In this document: one piece after another, positions 9,555 to 18,968 of the stretch
Numbering within the stretch: position 1 is the first letter of the stretch
Layout: each line of letters starts with the position of its first letter
Assembly (NCBI GenBank): GCA_913065005.1
Contig: CAJYAJ010000004.1
Location: forward strand, 1 to 53,984
DNA: 53,984 nt
Source of the DNA: an uncultured Verrucomicrobiota bacterium
GTDB taxonomy: Bacteria; Verrucomicrobiota; Kiritimatiellia; Kiritimatiellales; Pontiellaceae
Reading direction: 5' to 3'
The notes under the pieces: generated by a model
The model's database searches: none
The model's input: the letters and a program-made list of their open reading frames with translations, nothing else
Told to the model about the DNA's origin: nothing
Translations under genes and position numbers: made by a program

Positions 9555-10718
9555 ATGGAGTTAGAGATTCTATTTGAATTAGCCGTGATCATGGTCAGTG
9601 CAGCTGTATTGGGCACCCTCTTTTTATTTTTACGCCAACCTATTGTTATTGCATATATTGCGATTGGATTTGCCTTAGGTCCAGGCGGATTAGGCCTCAT
9701 CAAAGAGACCACCCATCTGGAGCAAATTGCTCATGTTGGTGTCATCTTATTGCTCTTTCTTATCGGTCTCAATCTACAACCACAAAAGCTACTTGCCATC
9801 TTTCAAAAAACAGCCCTCCTGACTTTGTCGACCTCGCTTTTATTTGCCCTTGCGGCAACCACTTTTGCCCTACTTCTTCAATTTTCACTCTTCGCTTCGC
9901 TCATTGTTGGCGCTGCCATGATGTTTTCCAGCACCGTTGTTGGGTTAAAATTAGTCCCCACCACCACACTACACCACAAACGAACAGGTGAAGTCATGAC
10001 AGGAGTATTGCTCCTCCAAGACCTCTTGGCCATCCTCATAATTCTTCTACTGAGCGGTGGAGGATCAGAACATCCAATCATGGCATTCGGCTTGCTATTA
10101 CTGAAGTTCATAGCACTCGCCATTGCACTCTTTCTCGGTGTTCGCTGGATCATGCTACCTCTACTTACCCGTTTTGATGTTGTTCAAGAATATACATTTG
10201 TCGCCACACTCGGATGGTGCCTACTCGGTGCAGAAGTCGCTCATTTAGTAGGCCTTTCCTATGAGATCGGCGCCTTCACCGCAGGCATCTCGATAGCCTC
10301 ATCACCTGTTGCACTTGCCATTGCTGAACACCTCAAACCTCTTCGAGAATTCTTTCTCATTCTCTTTTTCTTCGCAATCGGAGCTCGATTGAACCTCCAA
10401 ATCAGTCCTCTTCTGCTTGCGGCAGCGATTATCTTCGGCACCCTACTCGTACCTCTGAAGGCGTTCATCTTCAGAAAAGCCTTTGTATGGAGTGGTGAAA
10501 AAGAGTCTGCATCCAAGGAACTTTCCGTTCGTCTTTCGCAAGCCAGTGAATTTTCACTTCTGGTTGTTTTAGCCGCAACAAGTGGAGATTGGTTGCATTA
10601 CGAACAAGGTATGATGATTCAAATTGCCACCTTAATCACCTTTATCTTTTCCACCTACTGGACCGTTCTTCGCTATCCAACCCCCATCTCTGCGAGCCGT
10701 CATCTTCTGCAAGATTAA
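9555..10718 (+). CDS. Monovalent cation:proton antiporter-2 family transporter (KefB-like)
   Basis: This 387-residue protein of about 12 membrane segments has the CPA2 pattern: an N-terminal AAVLGTLFLFLRQPIVIAYI, a GFALGPGGLG turn, HVGVILLLFLIGL, a central MMFSSTVVGLKL with LLLQDLLAI (acidic ion-binding residue), and YEIGAFTAGISIA. It ends soon after the last helix and lacks the C-terminal TrkA-N/RCK domain of KefB/KefC. Expected job: exchange of Na+ or K+ for protons across the inner membrane. Ion specificity cannot be told. Confidence 0.88.
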   Translation: MELEILFELAVIMVSAAVLGTLFLFLRQPIVIAYIAIGFALGPGGLGLIKETTHLEQIAHVGVILLLFLIGLNLQPQKLLAIFQKTALLTLSTSLLFALAATTFALLLQFSLFASLIVGAAMMFSSTVVGLKLVPTTTLHHKRTGEVMTGVLLLQDLLAILIILLLSGGGSEHPIMAFGLLLLKFIALAIALFLGVRWIMLPLLTRFDVVQEYTFVATLGWCLLGAEVAHLVGLSYEIGAFTAGISIASSPVALAIAEHLKPLREFFLILFFFAIGARLNLQISPLLLAAAIIFGTLLVPLKAFIFRKAFVWSGEKESASKELSVRLSQASEFSLLVVLAATSGDWLHYEQGMMIQIATLITFIFSTYWTVLRYPTPISASRHLLQD

Positions 10719-10758
10719 AACAAAGCATCCTTCCAATACACTTTCCTATTCACACACG

Positions 10759-11874
10759 ATGAGGCAGACCAAAATGATGAAGAAATCCCATTTAAAATCC
10801 ATGCTTCTCATCACTCTTTTGCCAATCACTGCATACGCCAACATAAACTCAATCGAGCTCGTAGATCAACATGCCCAACTTTTACTCCATATGCAAATTG
10901 ATGAAAATTATGAGATGCAGACCTCCAGTAATCTAATCGACTGGTTGCCCGTAGAGACTCTTTCAACAGAAACTTCATCAGGCACATGGAATGTACTCAT
11001 AAACCAAACGAATGCGTTCTTTCTTTTAGATAAAATTGATTCAACCACCAATGTATTACAATCAGCAGACGTATTAGAAGTCATCCAAAGTTGGTCTCAA
11101 GAACAAAACTATACCCGCACAACGAAGGTAATTGTACCCGCTGGTTCCGGTCCTCATCCCGTACTCATTGCCATACATGGCAATGGTGGAAACACCAACT
11201 ATGTTAATCAATATAACTTTCTTGATCAATATATTCGCATCGCACCTCAAGGGTATAAAAAAAGCTGGACCATTGCCCGAGAGCCCTCAAGACCAGCCGA
11301 TTTGGCTTTCATGCGTGATTTATTGCTTCGACTGCGTCGCTATTCCAATGTGGACGCAAGTCGTATCGTTATTATCGGTAGCTCCAATGGAGCAGCCCTA
11401 ATCAATCGTTTACTAATTGAATTAAACGGTGCCTTATTCCAAACCGCCATCAAACTAACAGGACAACTCAATACCGATCAATATAACCAAAATCAATTTT
11501 GGCATGACCCTACTGGTGGCAATGCATACGACACCTCAACCGATCCAGCCCAACGACGACGTATTCTCAGCATTGTCGGAACAGTCGATACAGTAGTTCC
11601 CTATGCAGGAGGTAATGGAGTGCTTGGATATCAATTTTTAGATGCACAAGAAAGCCTCTATCTTTTCGCGAAACAGATGGGCTATATCGGATCTCAACTT
11701 ACAGAAAATCAAGGCATCCAAATCGACAATGAAGTTTATCAATTCAGCTACCTTGATGGGGATGTTATAATGGCAAAGCTTGTAGGAGCAAATCACGGCC
11801 TACAACCTTTTATAAATCACTTTCAAGATGGACGAATTAAAAACATTTTGAAGACATTTTTAAATCATCCATAA
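10759..11874 (+). CDS. Secreted alpha/beta hydrolase (PHB depolymerase/feruloyl esterase-like)
   Basis: This 371-residue protein has a signal peptide ending near A27 (ITAYA), so it acts outside the cytoplasm. Residues about 30-90 form a small separate module containing YEMQTSSNLIDWLPVETL, a pattern I associate with verrucomicrobial exported proteins. The catalytic domain follows. It has an oxyanion stretch HGNGG (140-144), nucleophile elbow GSSNG with Ser209, candidate acid Asp277 in GTVDTVVPY and His346 in ANHGLQPF. This order matches LpqC-type esterases (COG3509). Alternative starts are the ATGs at residues 6 and 7. The substrate is unknown; a plant or algal polysaccharide ester is one possibility. 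Confidence 0.82.
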   Translation: MRQTKMMKKSHLKSMLLITLLPITAYANINSIELVDQHAQLLLHMQIDENYEMQTSSNLIDWLPVETLSTETSSGTWNVLINQTNAFFLLDKIDSTTNVLQSADVLEVIQSWSQEQNYTRTTKVIVPAGSGPHPVLIAIHGNGGNTNYVNQYNFLDQYIRIAPQGYKKSWTIAREPSRPADLAFMRDLLLRLRRYSNVDASRIVIIGSSNGAALINRLLIELNGALFQTAIKLTGQLNTDQYNQNQFWHDPTGGNAYDTSTDPAQRRRILSIVGTVDTVVPYAGGNGVLGYQFLDAQESLYLFAKQMGYIGSQLTENQGIQIDNEVYQFSYLDGDVIMAKLVGANHGLQPFINHFQDGRIKNILKTFLNHP

Positions 11875-12657
11875 CTACGGACGATAATAGTGCATAGCTT
11901 CAGGCAAATAAGCTCGAATTTGTTCAATTCGAGTTTCGTCTGCCGGATGCGTGCTAAGAAACTCTGGTGGTTTCGATGCATCATTCGCAGCCATTCGTTT
12001 CCAAAAATCAATTGAAGCAGCCGGATCATAACCGGCTAGAGCCATAAAAATTAACCCTAATTTATCAGCTTCCAACTCGTGTGTTCTCGAAAAAGGAAGA
12101 ATGACACCCAGTTGAGATCCAATACCATATACCTGTTGAATCACCGCATAATTTTCATGCCCACGCCTCATGCTCGAAAGCAACATAGCACCACCTTGTT
12201 GCAACATGGCATGACTCACTCTTTCCGCAGAATGCCCGACAACAGCATGAGCAATTTCATGTCCCATCACCACAGCCAGACCGGCTTCATCTTGGGTAAA
12301 GGGTAGAATACCAGTATAAAATGCCACTTTACCCCCAGGCATACACCAAGCGTTGGGTATATCACTTTCAATCAGATTAAATTCCCACTGAAATCCGTCC
12401 ACTAGGTACAACAGCTGCTCTTGTTGAAGATACTGTTCAACAGCTCTGGAAATTCGACTTCCCACCTCTTTGACTATGGCCGTTTGAGCCACATTCGTAG
12501 AAAGCGTTTCTTCATTAATCACTTCACGATAACTCGTTAATGATTGAGCAATTAAGGCACGATCAGATACCAACTTAATTTGAGACCGCCCCGTTAATGG
12601 CGCCGTAGCGCAACCAGCCAATAAAATAGTTCCAATAAACAGAAGTGTCACTTTCAT
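11875..12657 (-). CDS. M48 family metalloprotease, lipoprotein
   Basis: This is a 260-residue zinc protease. A lipoprotein signal peptide with lipobox LLAGC (Cys16) points to membrane attachment in the periplasm. The zinc site is HEIAH (His133, Glu134, His137) with the third ligand in HELEADKLG (about Glu196). The family includes LoiP/BepA-like proteases that act in envelope protein quality control. It lies 28 bases after the DUF1015 gene on the same strand. Its stop is directly adjacent to the stop of the convergent hydrolase gene. Confidence 0.9.
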   Translation of the reverse strand: MKVTLLFIGTILLAGCATAPLTGRSQIKLVSDRALIAQSLTSYREVINEETLSTNVAQTAIVKEVGSRISRAVEQYLQQEQLLYLVDGFQWEFNLIESDIPNAWCMPGGKVAFYTGILPFTQDEAGLAVVMGHEIAHAVVGHSAERVSHAMLQQGGAMLLSSMRRGHENYAVIQQVYGIGSQLGVILPFSRTHELEADKLGLIFMALAGYDPAASIDFWKRMAANDASKPPEFLSTHPADETRIEQIRAYLPEAMHYYRP

Positions 12658-12685
12658 GCAAAAAAAATAACTTCTTTGGAGACCT

Positions 12686-13906
12686 CTAGTCGAGCGTATT
12701 TACCAAAAGACCTGATCTAAGTTTAGGTTCAAACCACGTGCTTTTAGGAGGCATTAACATACCCGCATCTGCGACCGCAAACAGCTGATCCATCGAGGTA
12801 GGATACAGCGAAAATGCAACTGCCGCTCGCCCCTCATCAACCCATTTCTTCAATTCTTCTGATCCCTTGATTCCGCCAATAAAATCAATATTGCTGCTCT
12901 CTCGTGGATCTTCAATTCCTAAAATAGGAGCCAAAACTTCATTCTGAAGAATACTCACATCTAATGCGGCTACCGGGTCAACCGCTTTCGGTATTTCCCG
13001 AGGCGTTAACGTATTCCAATGGCCTTCTAGATACATACAAATTTCTCCTGCATGCCGAGGTTGCTCTACTCCGTTAGCCTCGATGGCAAATGACTCTGAC
13101 AACCCAGCACGAAAATCATCGACACTTCCTGGCAAAGAAAGCACCACACGGTTGTAGGCCAAAATCTTTAATTCACTCTCCGGAAAGAGTACCGCTAAAA
13201 AATAGTTATAGGATTCTTCACCTGTGTGATTCGGATTAGCAGCTCGCCGCATTGAACCCACTTTAGCAGCTGACGCAGAACGATGATGCCCATCCGCGAC
13301 ATAGGTAGCAGGAATCGCTGAAAAAGCAGCTTCAATCGGCGATGCATCCGCAAACTTCCAAACCGTATGCTCAATGCCATCATCCGCCGTAAAATGATAC
13401 AGCGGCGACGTCCGCTTTGTTGCTTCCACCTGTTCATTGATAACTACAGAATCGCGATAAGCTAAAAATACAGGCCCTGTATTAGCGTTCTGTGAATCGA
13501 CATAACGAATTCGATCTTCTTCTTTCGCACGGCGGGTCTTTTCATGAATTTTGATATCGCCCTTCTCATAGTCTTCAACATGACATCCTGCCACGATTCC
13601 ATATTGAATGTGATCCTCCATCCGCTGACTGTAAAGATAGAGTGCCCCCTCCTCTTCACGGATAAGAATGCCTTCATTCATCAAGCGATTCAAATTCGCT
13701 GTTGCCGTCTTATATACAATATCAGCATATAGATCCTCCACCTCAGGCAAATCAATTTCTGCACGAACGACATGCAAAAAGCTGTTTGGCTTTCCCTCTG
13801 CCAGTGCGATCGCTTGCTCTCGATCAACTACGTCATAGGGAACGGAAGCCACTTCCTCTACATATTCTCCTGCTGGGCGCCATGCCCGAAATCGTTTAAC
13901 CCGCAT
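12686..13906 (-). CDS. DUF1015 family protein
   Basis: This 406-residue protein has a family-typical start (RPAGEYVEEVASVPYDVV), the DENANTGPVFL-like segment and the signature YVADGHHRSASA at about residue 190. The DGHHR motif resembles the ParB/sulfiredoxin-type phosphate site; relatives of this fold include SbnI-like free serine kinases. A small-molecule kinase role is therefore possible but not shown here. AGAGGAG lies 9 bases before the ATG. The next gene on the strand is the M48 protease, with no clear functional tie. Confidence 0.87.
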   Translation of the reverse strand: MRVKRFRAWRPAGEYVEEVASVPYDVVDREQAIALAEGKPNSFLHVVRAEIDLPEVEDLYADIVYKTATANLNRLMNEGILIREEEGALYLYSQRMEDHIQYGIVAGCHVEDYEKGDIKIHEKTRRAKEEDRIRYVDSQNANTGPVFLAYRDSVVINEQVEATKRTSPLYHFTADDGIEHTVWKFADASPIEAAFSAIPATYVADGHHRSASAAKVGSMRRAANPNHTGEESYNYFLAVLFPESELKILAYNRVVLSLPGSVDDFRAGLSESFAIEANGVEQPRHAGEICMYLEGHWNTLTPREIPKAVDPVAALDVSILQNEVLAPILGIEDPRESSNIDFIGGIKGSEELKKWVDEGRAAVAFSLYPTSMDQLFAVADAGMLMPPKSTWFEPKLRSGLLVNTLD

Positions 13907-13989
13907 CTTATCTATCTCCTCTAGGGTGAATTGAAAAAGAGAACGTACCTATCCAAATACGCATTGTCAAAAAAGCGAATCCTAAAATT

Positions 13990-14979
13990 TTACTCAGACT
14001 CCGCGCGTGGGGCTCGTCCCATTAAAGCAGTCATCGCATCTTGTGCCGAAACATCCTCATGAACAACCGCTTTAACTTGCTCAGCAATCGGTAATGAGAT
14101 ACCCATTTGCGCACCCAGCTCACAAGCGGCTCGGCAATTCCAAACCCCTTCCGCAACCATCTGCATACCGCTCATAATCTCTTGAAGCGACTCCCCTTGT
14201 CCCAATCGCTCACCCACACCCCTATTTCGACTGTGCTGGCTCATACAGGTAACCATTAAATCACCCAGTCCACCTAAACCTGAAAATGTATCTGGTTGTG
14301 CACCAATCGCAATTCCAAGCCGAGTCATCTCAGCCAAACCGCGCGTCATCAAGGCTGCCTTTGTGTTATCTCCAAACCCGAGCCCATCACTAATCCCTGC
14401 AGCAATAGCAATGACATTTTTTAGTGCTCCCCCTAATTCAACCCCTTTCACATCTAATGATGTGTAGACGCGAAAATAATCGTTCATGAAAATACGTTGC
14501 ACCCGCTCTGCAAGTGCAAGATCGTCCGCAGCAGCAGCCAGTGCACATGGAATACCCCGTGCAACCTCTTCTGCATGACTCGGTCCTGATAAAACAGCTA
14601 CGGGACGCTTTAATATCGACGATGCAACTTCACTCATCGTCATATGAGTCGACTCATCTAAACCTTTTGTAGCACTCACAACCACCACAGATGCACTCAG
14701 CAACGGACCTAACTGATCAACTGTGGCATGATAAAATCGCGATGGAACTACAATCACAACACAATCGGCATTTTCAACTGCCGCCTTCATATCAGACGTC
14801 CAATGCAATGAATTAGGTACCATAACACCCGGTAAAAAATGTATATTTTCACCCGCTTCGGCAATCGATTTCACTTGCTCTGAGAAAGGACCCCAGACCA
14901 CGACATCATGTCCATTACGATCAAGCACCATTGCCAAAGCCGTTCCCCAGCCCCCATCACCAAGCACGCAAATCTTCAT
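13990..14979 (-). CDS. gpsA: Glycerol-3-phosphate dehydrogenase [NAD(P)+]
   Basis: GpsA reduces dihydroxyacetone phosphate to sn-glycerol-3-phosphate for phospholipid synthesis. The 329-residue protein begins KICVLGDGGWGTALAMVL (nucleotide fold), and carries VSATKGL, AVLSGPSHAEEVARG, the catalytic-lysine region GVELGGALKNVIAIAAG and GLGGLGDLMVTCMS. The ATG overlaps the plsY stop by 4 bases, coupling it to the enzyme that uses its product. Confidence 0.96.
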   Translation of the reverse strand: MKICVLGDGGWGTALAMVLDRNGHDVVVWGPFSEQVKSIAEAGENIHFLPGVMVPNSLHWTSDMKAAVENADCVVIVVPSRFYHATVDQLGPLLSASVVVVSATKGLDESTHMTMSEVASSILKRPVAVLSGPSHAEEVARGIPCALAAAADDLALAERVQRIFMNDYFRVYTSLDVKGVELGGALKNVIAIAAGISDGLGFGDNTKAALMTRGLAEMTRLGIAIGAQPDTFSGLGGLGDLMVTCMSQHSRNRGVGERLGQGESLQEIMSGMQMVAEGVWNCRAACELGAQMGISLPIAEQVKAVVHEDVSAQDAMTALMGRAPRAESE

Positions 14980-15578
14980 TTCGCTGACCCCTTTTTTCCA
15001 AATCGATTTTCCGTGCCCTTAAACAAACGTTCAATATTGGCACGATGCAACCAAACGATGAGCAAGCTTAGTAACGTAATCAAACACTGAGTTAATACAG
15101 GTTGAACATTGCGTATCCAAACTGTTATCGCAACCATGAGCGTTGCTAAAATAGAAGCCAGCGATACATATCGAAACAAGAGCATTATTAAAATCCAGCT
15201 GATAAGCCCAACACCCATAGCAAAGGGGGCCACACCGAGTAACATACCAGCGCTCGTAGCCACTCCTTTTCCGCCCTTAAAACGAAGAAAGATCGGAAAG
15301 CTATGCCCAATGATTGCAATTAAACCACAATAGACACCCATACTCTCGTGAGAACCGCTCCATTGCGCAAAAAAATAAGCCGGAATAAAGCCCTTCAAGG
15401 CATCGAGAAAAAACGTAAGCAAACCCCAACTCTTACCCATGACACGATACACATTCGTTGCACCAATGTTACCGCTTCCATGAGCACGAATATCAACTCC
15501 TTGAGAACGAGCAATAATCAGCCCGAAAGGTATCGCACCTAAAAAATAAGCCACGACAACAAGTCCAAATAATATCAT
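14976..15578 (-). CDS. plsY: Glycerol-3-phosphate acyltransferase PlsY
   Basis: PlsY is an integral membrane enzyme that transfers an acyl group from acyl-phosphate to glycerol-3-phosphate. The 200-residue protein shows the three PlsY motifs: GAIPFGLIIAR, GSGNIGATNVYRVMG, and GHSFPIFLRFKGGKGVATSAG. About five membrane helices are predicted by eye. It is upstream of and overlaps gpsA by 4 bases. The acyl-phosphate maker PlsX is not in this window. Confidence 0.96.
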   Translation of the reverse strand: MILFGLVVVAYFLGAIPFGLIIARSQGVDIRAHGSGNIGATNVYRVMGKSWGLLTFFLDALKGFIPAYFFAQWSGSHESMGVYCGLIAIIGHSFPIFLRFKGGKGVATSAGMLLGVAPFAMGVGLISWILIMLLFRYVSLASILATLMVAITVWIRNVQPVLTQCLITLLSLLIVWLHRANIERLFKGTENRFGKKGSAK

Positions 15579-15585
15579 CTCTATT

Positions 15586-16848
15586 TTAGAAAAGTTTGAT
15601 TCCCAAACCTTCTAACCCCTTTTTTAAATCCTCCGCAACACTCGGCTTTGGTTGATTCGTTGTAGCTATATTCGAATCCGTCTGGATAAGATCACCAAAA
15701 AGACCAAATCCACTCTCTAATATCGCGCCTGCTTCCTTAGTTATTTCTTTCAACGGTTGATGTAAAACTTCTGCAACCCCATCGGTCAATACTTTTACGG
15801 GCTCTTCCAATATATCTAAATCCTCAACTAAACCACCGATCGCGGAGCTTAAAATCGAAGCGGTGTTGCCGCCAACAGCCTCTCGGAAAGCCATAGTTAA
15901 ATCAAATGTAGGATTTTGCAAGGTGCCAGATAAAGGAACTGCAAATTGAAGCTGGTTTACTTTTGTAATATTCCCACCAATAGAGAAAATCACATCGTGA
16001 AGACGTATAGCTACCTCAGAACCATCTAACTGACCCGCCCGACACACGATTCGTGGATCAACACCAAAAGGTGCCATCTTAATCCCCAATTTATCAGAAG
16101 CTTTCGCAATCAACCGTGGATCGATTTCTAAAACTCGACCCTCTAAATCAAAACTCGGTTTTTGAGGATTCGTAATCGGAGCCATACGCATTGAAATCTG
16201 CGTATTAAAGGAAGATCGATCTGATAATAATTCGCCCATTATTTGGATTGAACCCCATTCATGACTTGGCACCGTGCTTAACTGTTCTCCAGAAACAGCC
16301 ATGTGCATTAAAACGTTCAAATCAGGCATTTGATGATCTACGTAACGAATGTCACTATTTATTTCGAATATATTCACAAGAATCTCAATCGGCTCTTTCG
16401 GGTCTTTAACGGCCGGCAATAGAACAACCTTGATTTCACTCATTTCTCCTGAAGAAGTTAGGTTTTGTTGAATCTCTTGGACGTTTAAAACTCCCTGTTT
16501 ATTTCGTATTAGGTTTACAATTCCTTGATCGATTCGCGTTCGTTCGATCACAATTGGCCCCCTTCCAAATAAAGATGCTGGTTTCAACTTTAACTCAAAA
16601 ACCGGTATTACAGCCAAATTAGGCTCTTCAAAGTTTGAGGAATTTGCAATTTTAATATTGGAAACACGCATCCATCCAGAGACAGGATTATAAGATGCGC
16701 TACTGCTCTGAATTTGCACGCTCGTCTGTTTTTCAACGGAAGGATAGACCCATGTGGTTAATATGCCGTTCAAAGTAAACATGAATAAGATGTATATTAT
16801 GAAAATCGCGATAAGAAGTGTTCCAAAAATACGTAGTATTAATTTCAT
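15586..16848 (-). CDS. AsmA-like / DUF748-type envelope protein
   Basis: This 420-residue protein has one N-terminal membrane helix (about residues 5-28), then a long beta-rich soluble part. The stretch SSASYNPVSGWMRVSNIKIANSSNF is the kind of start seen in AsmA/DUF748 repeats, and LEGRVLEIDPRLI recalls their 'ground' motif. Members of the group span the periplasm and are linked to outer-membrane lipid traffic. The low sequence identity of such proteins makes the family call tentative. It is transcribed in the direction of plsY-gpsA, 7 bases ahead of plsY. Confidence 0.6.
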   Translation of the reverse strand: MKLILRIFGTLLIAIFIIYILFMFTLNGILTTWVYPSVEKQTSVQIQSSSASYNPVSGWMRVSNIKIANSSNFEEPNLAVIPVFELKLKPASLFGRGPIVIERTRIDQGIVNLIRNKQGVLNVQEIQQNLTSSGEMSEIKVVLLPAVKDPKEPIEILVNIFEINSDIRYVDHQMPDLNVLMHMAVSGEQLSTVPSHEWGSIQIMGELLSDRSSFNTQISMRMAPITNPQKPSFDLEGRVLEIDPRLIAKASDKLGIKMAPFGVDPRIVCRAGQLDGSEVAIRLHDVIFSIGGNITKVNQLQFAVPLSGTLQNPTFDLTMAFREAVGGNTASILSSAIGGLVEDLDILEEPVKVLTDGVAEVLHQPLKEITKEAGAILESGFGLFGDLIQTDSNIATTNQPKPSVAEDLKKGLEGLGIKLF

Positions 16849-16958
16849 AAGTTTAACCTCTTTAAAGAAATTTCAGTCTACATTAAACTCACTCTAATGC
16901 AAATCACTTCTTTATTTCGTGCATTGCTATTCATATTAAAGCATCACATACTTATTCT

Positions 16959-17462
16959 ATGTTTTCGATTAAAAAGAAATTTCGTATACTGGTCGCTTGC
17001 AGAGCCAATATCACTCGTAGTGCCTATCTTTGTGGATATTTCGATAAATTACTACATGATCAATACACTCATGCTCGCAAACGAATTGAAATTGTATCCG
17101 CCGGAGTTGAGGCTCGGCAAGGATCTGTTGCGCATGATGTAGTAAAACATGTGGCTCAATTGAATGGATTTTCACTGAGAAAACATCAATCTAATCCCTT
17201 CACACGCTCCATTGTAAAACGGGCTGATGTCATCCTGGTTATGGAACAATGGCAAAAAGACCAATTAATAAAACGCTATCCTTTTGCCACAGATAAAATA
17301 TTTTTACTGATGGAATATCTATGGCATGGACCTGCAGAGGAAATTCGAGATGTACCCGATCCTACAGGAAAGAACACCGAGGATTATCACGAGTTTATCA
17401 ACATAGCCCATCAAGAAGCAGAGCGCATCTTACATGAGTTAAGTCGCCAAGGCATTCTTTGA
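16959..17462 (+). CDS. Low-molecular-weight protein-tyrosine phosphatase family protein
   Basis: The 167-residue protein has the phosphatase P-loop C-x5-R as CRANITRS (Cys14, Arg20) near its start. The general-acid aspartate is in DVPDPTGKN (Asp134). The spacing between the two (about 120 residues) is normal. Deviations: the usual loop is CxGNxCRSPxAE, so glycine, second cysteine and proline are replaced by Ala, Thr and Ala. The tyrosine pair after DP is absent, as in the arginine-phosphatase branch (YwlE). Substrate class is therefore open. Other in-frame starts are possible. Its stop abuts the lysS stop. Confidence 0.83.
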   Translation: MFSIKKKFRILVACRANITRSAYLCGYFDKLLHDQYTHARKRIEIVSAGVEARQGSVAHDVVKHVAQLNGFSLRKHQSNPFTRSIVKRADVILVMEQWQKDQLIKRYPFATDKIFLLMEYLWHGPAEEIRDVPDPTGKNTEDYHEFINIAHQEAERILHELSRQGIL

Positions 17463-18905
17463 TTACCCACGCGGTTTCAACTGCGGAAATAGAATCACGT
17501 CTCGAATGGCATCCGAACCCGTCAAAAGCATCATAAACCGATCAATCCCAATACCCATCCCTCCCGTTGGAGGCATTCCGATTTCTAGCGCCGTTAAAAA
17601 ATCATGATCAATGGCAGACTCATCGCTTTTCGCCTGTTCTTCAAACCGCTTTCGCTGTTCCAAGGGATTATTTAATTCACTATAAGCCGGAGCAATCTCT
17701 TTACCGCCAATGATTAATTCAAAAACATCAACCAATTCAGGGTCATCTGCGCACGTATTTGCCAAAGGCACTAGCTCAGCAGGCAACCGCGTAATGAAAG
17801 TTGGCTGAATCAAAGTTCCCTCAATTGTTTTGTCATAAATTTCGTGAGTAATCTCTTTTGCACTCATGACATCTTCTAATCCAACTTCTCTTTCTTCCGC
17901 AATCGCACGCATCCCTGCTTCATCAAGCTCAAACCAATTGGCTCCTAGATGTTCGCAGATTAAGTCATGATACGAGACTTCTTTCCAAGGGGTTTGAAGC
18001 TGAATGGTGTGTCCCATCCATTCAAATTCAATCTTTTCAAAAACCGTCTCTGCAATGTGCAAAAAGAGCCCTTGAATTAACGTCTGCATTGAACGCATAT
18101 CGCCATACGCCTGATATATCTCTAAACAGGTAAATTCAGGATTGTGCGTCCGATCAATCCCCTCATTTCGAAAATTACGGTTCATTTCATAGACGCGATC
18201 CATACCTCCCACGATTAATCGTTTCAAATATAATTCGGGAGCGATTCGCATAAAAACATCCACATTCAGCGCATTATAATGTGCCTGAAAAGGTTTGGCT
18301 GCTGCTCCGCCTGCCAACTGTTGTAGCATCGGTGTTTCAACTTCTAAAAAATCACGCTGATCTAGATACGAACGAATTTCTCTCATCACTTTTGAACGTT
18401 TTTTGAATAGATCCATCACCTCTGGGTTCGAGATTAAATCAAGTGATCGTTGGCGGTATCGTGTCTCAACATCACTGAGTCCATGAAATTTTTCCGGAAG
18501 AGGTAACAATGATTTTGAAAGTAACTTCCAAATCTTAACGGCAATCGTATTTTCTTCTGTCTTAGTCAGAAAAAAAGCACCCTGAACCCCTATGCAATCC
18601 CCTAAATCAAGTAGTTTAAAAGCTTTAAAAGCATCTTCACCAATCACATCCCGCTGGATCATTAATTGAAACCGAGCTGAACCATCATTCACATGAGCAA
18701 AAGCCAGTTTGCCCATCTTGCGCATCGCTACAATCCGTCCACATGCGGCAACCGGTTTTTCCAGTTCGAACTGTTCATGGAGCCGATCCAATCGATCGGT
18801 CCGCTCAAAGGCCTCTCCAAAAGCGGGATAACCCGCTTCGGATAATTTTTCCATATTTTCAATTCGCTGCTGTCGGTACTCGTTTACTGAAAGCTCGTCA
18901 CTCAT
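17463..18905 (-). CDS. lysS: Lysine--tRNA ligase, class II
   Basis: This is a 480-residue class II aminoacyl-tRNA synthetase. The N-terminal OB-fold anticodon-binding domain (AGRIVAMRKMGKLAFAHV) is followed by the catalytic core: motif 1 around FLEVETPMLQ, motif 2 as FRNEGIDRTHNPEFTCLE, and motif 3 as GMPPTGGMGIGIDRFMMLLTG. All are LysS-specific. It lies 63 bases downstream of tsaD on the same strand. Confidence 0.96.
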   Translation of the reverse strand: MSDELSVNEYRQQRIENMEKLSEAGYPAFGEAFERTDRLDRLHEQFELEKPVAACGRIVAMRKMGKLAFAHVNDGSARFQLMIQRDVIGEDAFKAFKLLDLGDCIGVQGAFFLTKTEENTIAVKIWKLLSKSLLPLPEKFHGLSDVETRYRQRSLDLISNPEVMDLFKKRSKVMREIRSYLDQRDFLEVETPMLQQLAGGAAAKPFQAHYNALNVDVFMRIAPELYLKRLIVGGMDRVYEMNRNFRNEGIDRTHNPEFTCLEIYQAYGDMRSMQTLIQGLFLHIAETVFEKIEFEWMGHTIQLQTPWKEVSYHDLICEHLGANWFELDEAGMRAIAEEREVGLEDVMSAKEITHEIYDKTIEGTLIQPTFITRLPAELVPLANTCADDPELVDVFELIIGGKEIAPAYSELNNPLEQRKRFEEQAKSDESAIDHDFLTALEIGMPPTGGMGIGIDRFMMLLTGSDAIRDVILFPQLKPRG

Positions 18906-18968
18906 AGAATCCTCCCACCAAGCGCGACACCATAAGGCATCTCTTGCAATGGGTCAACTGCAAGCACC

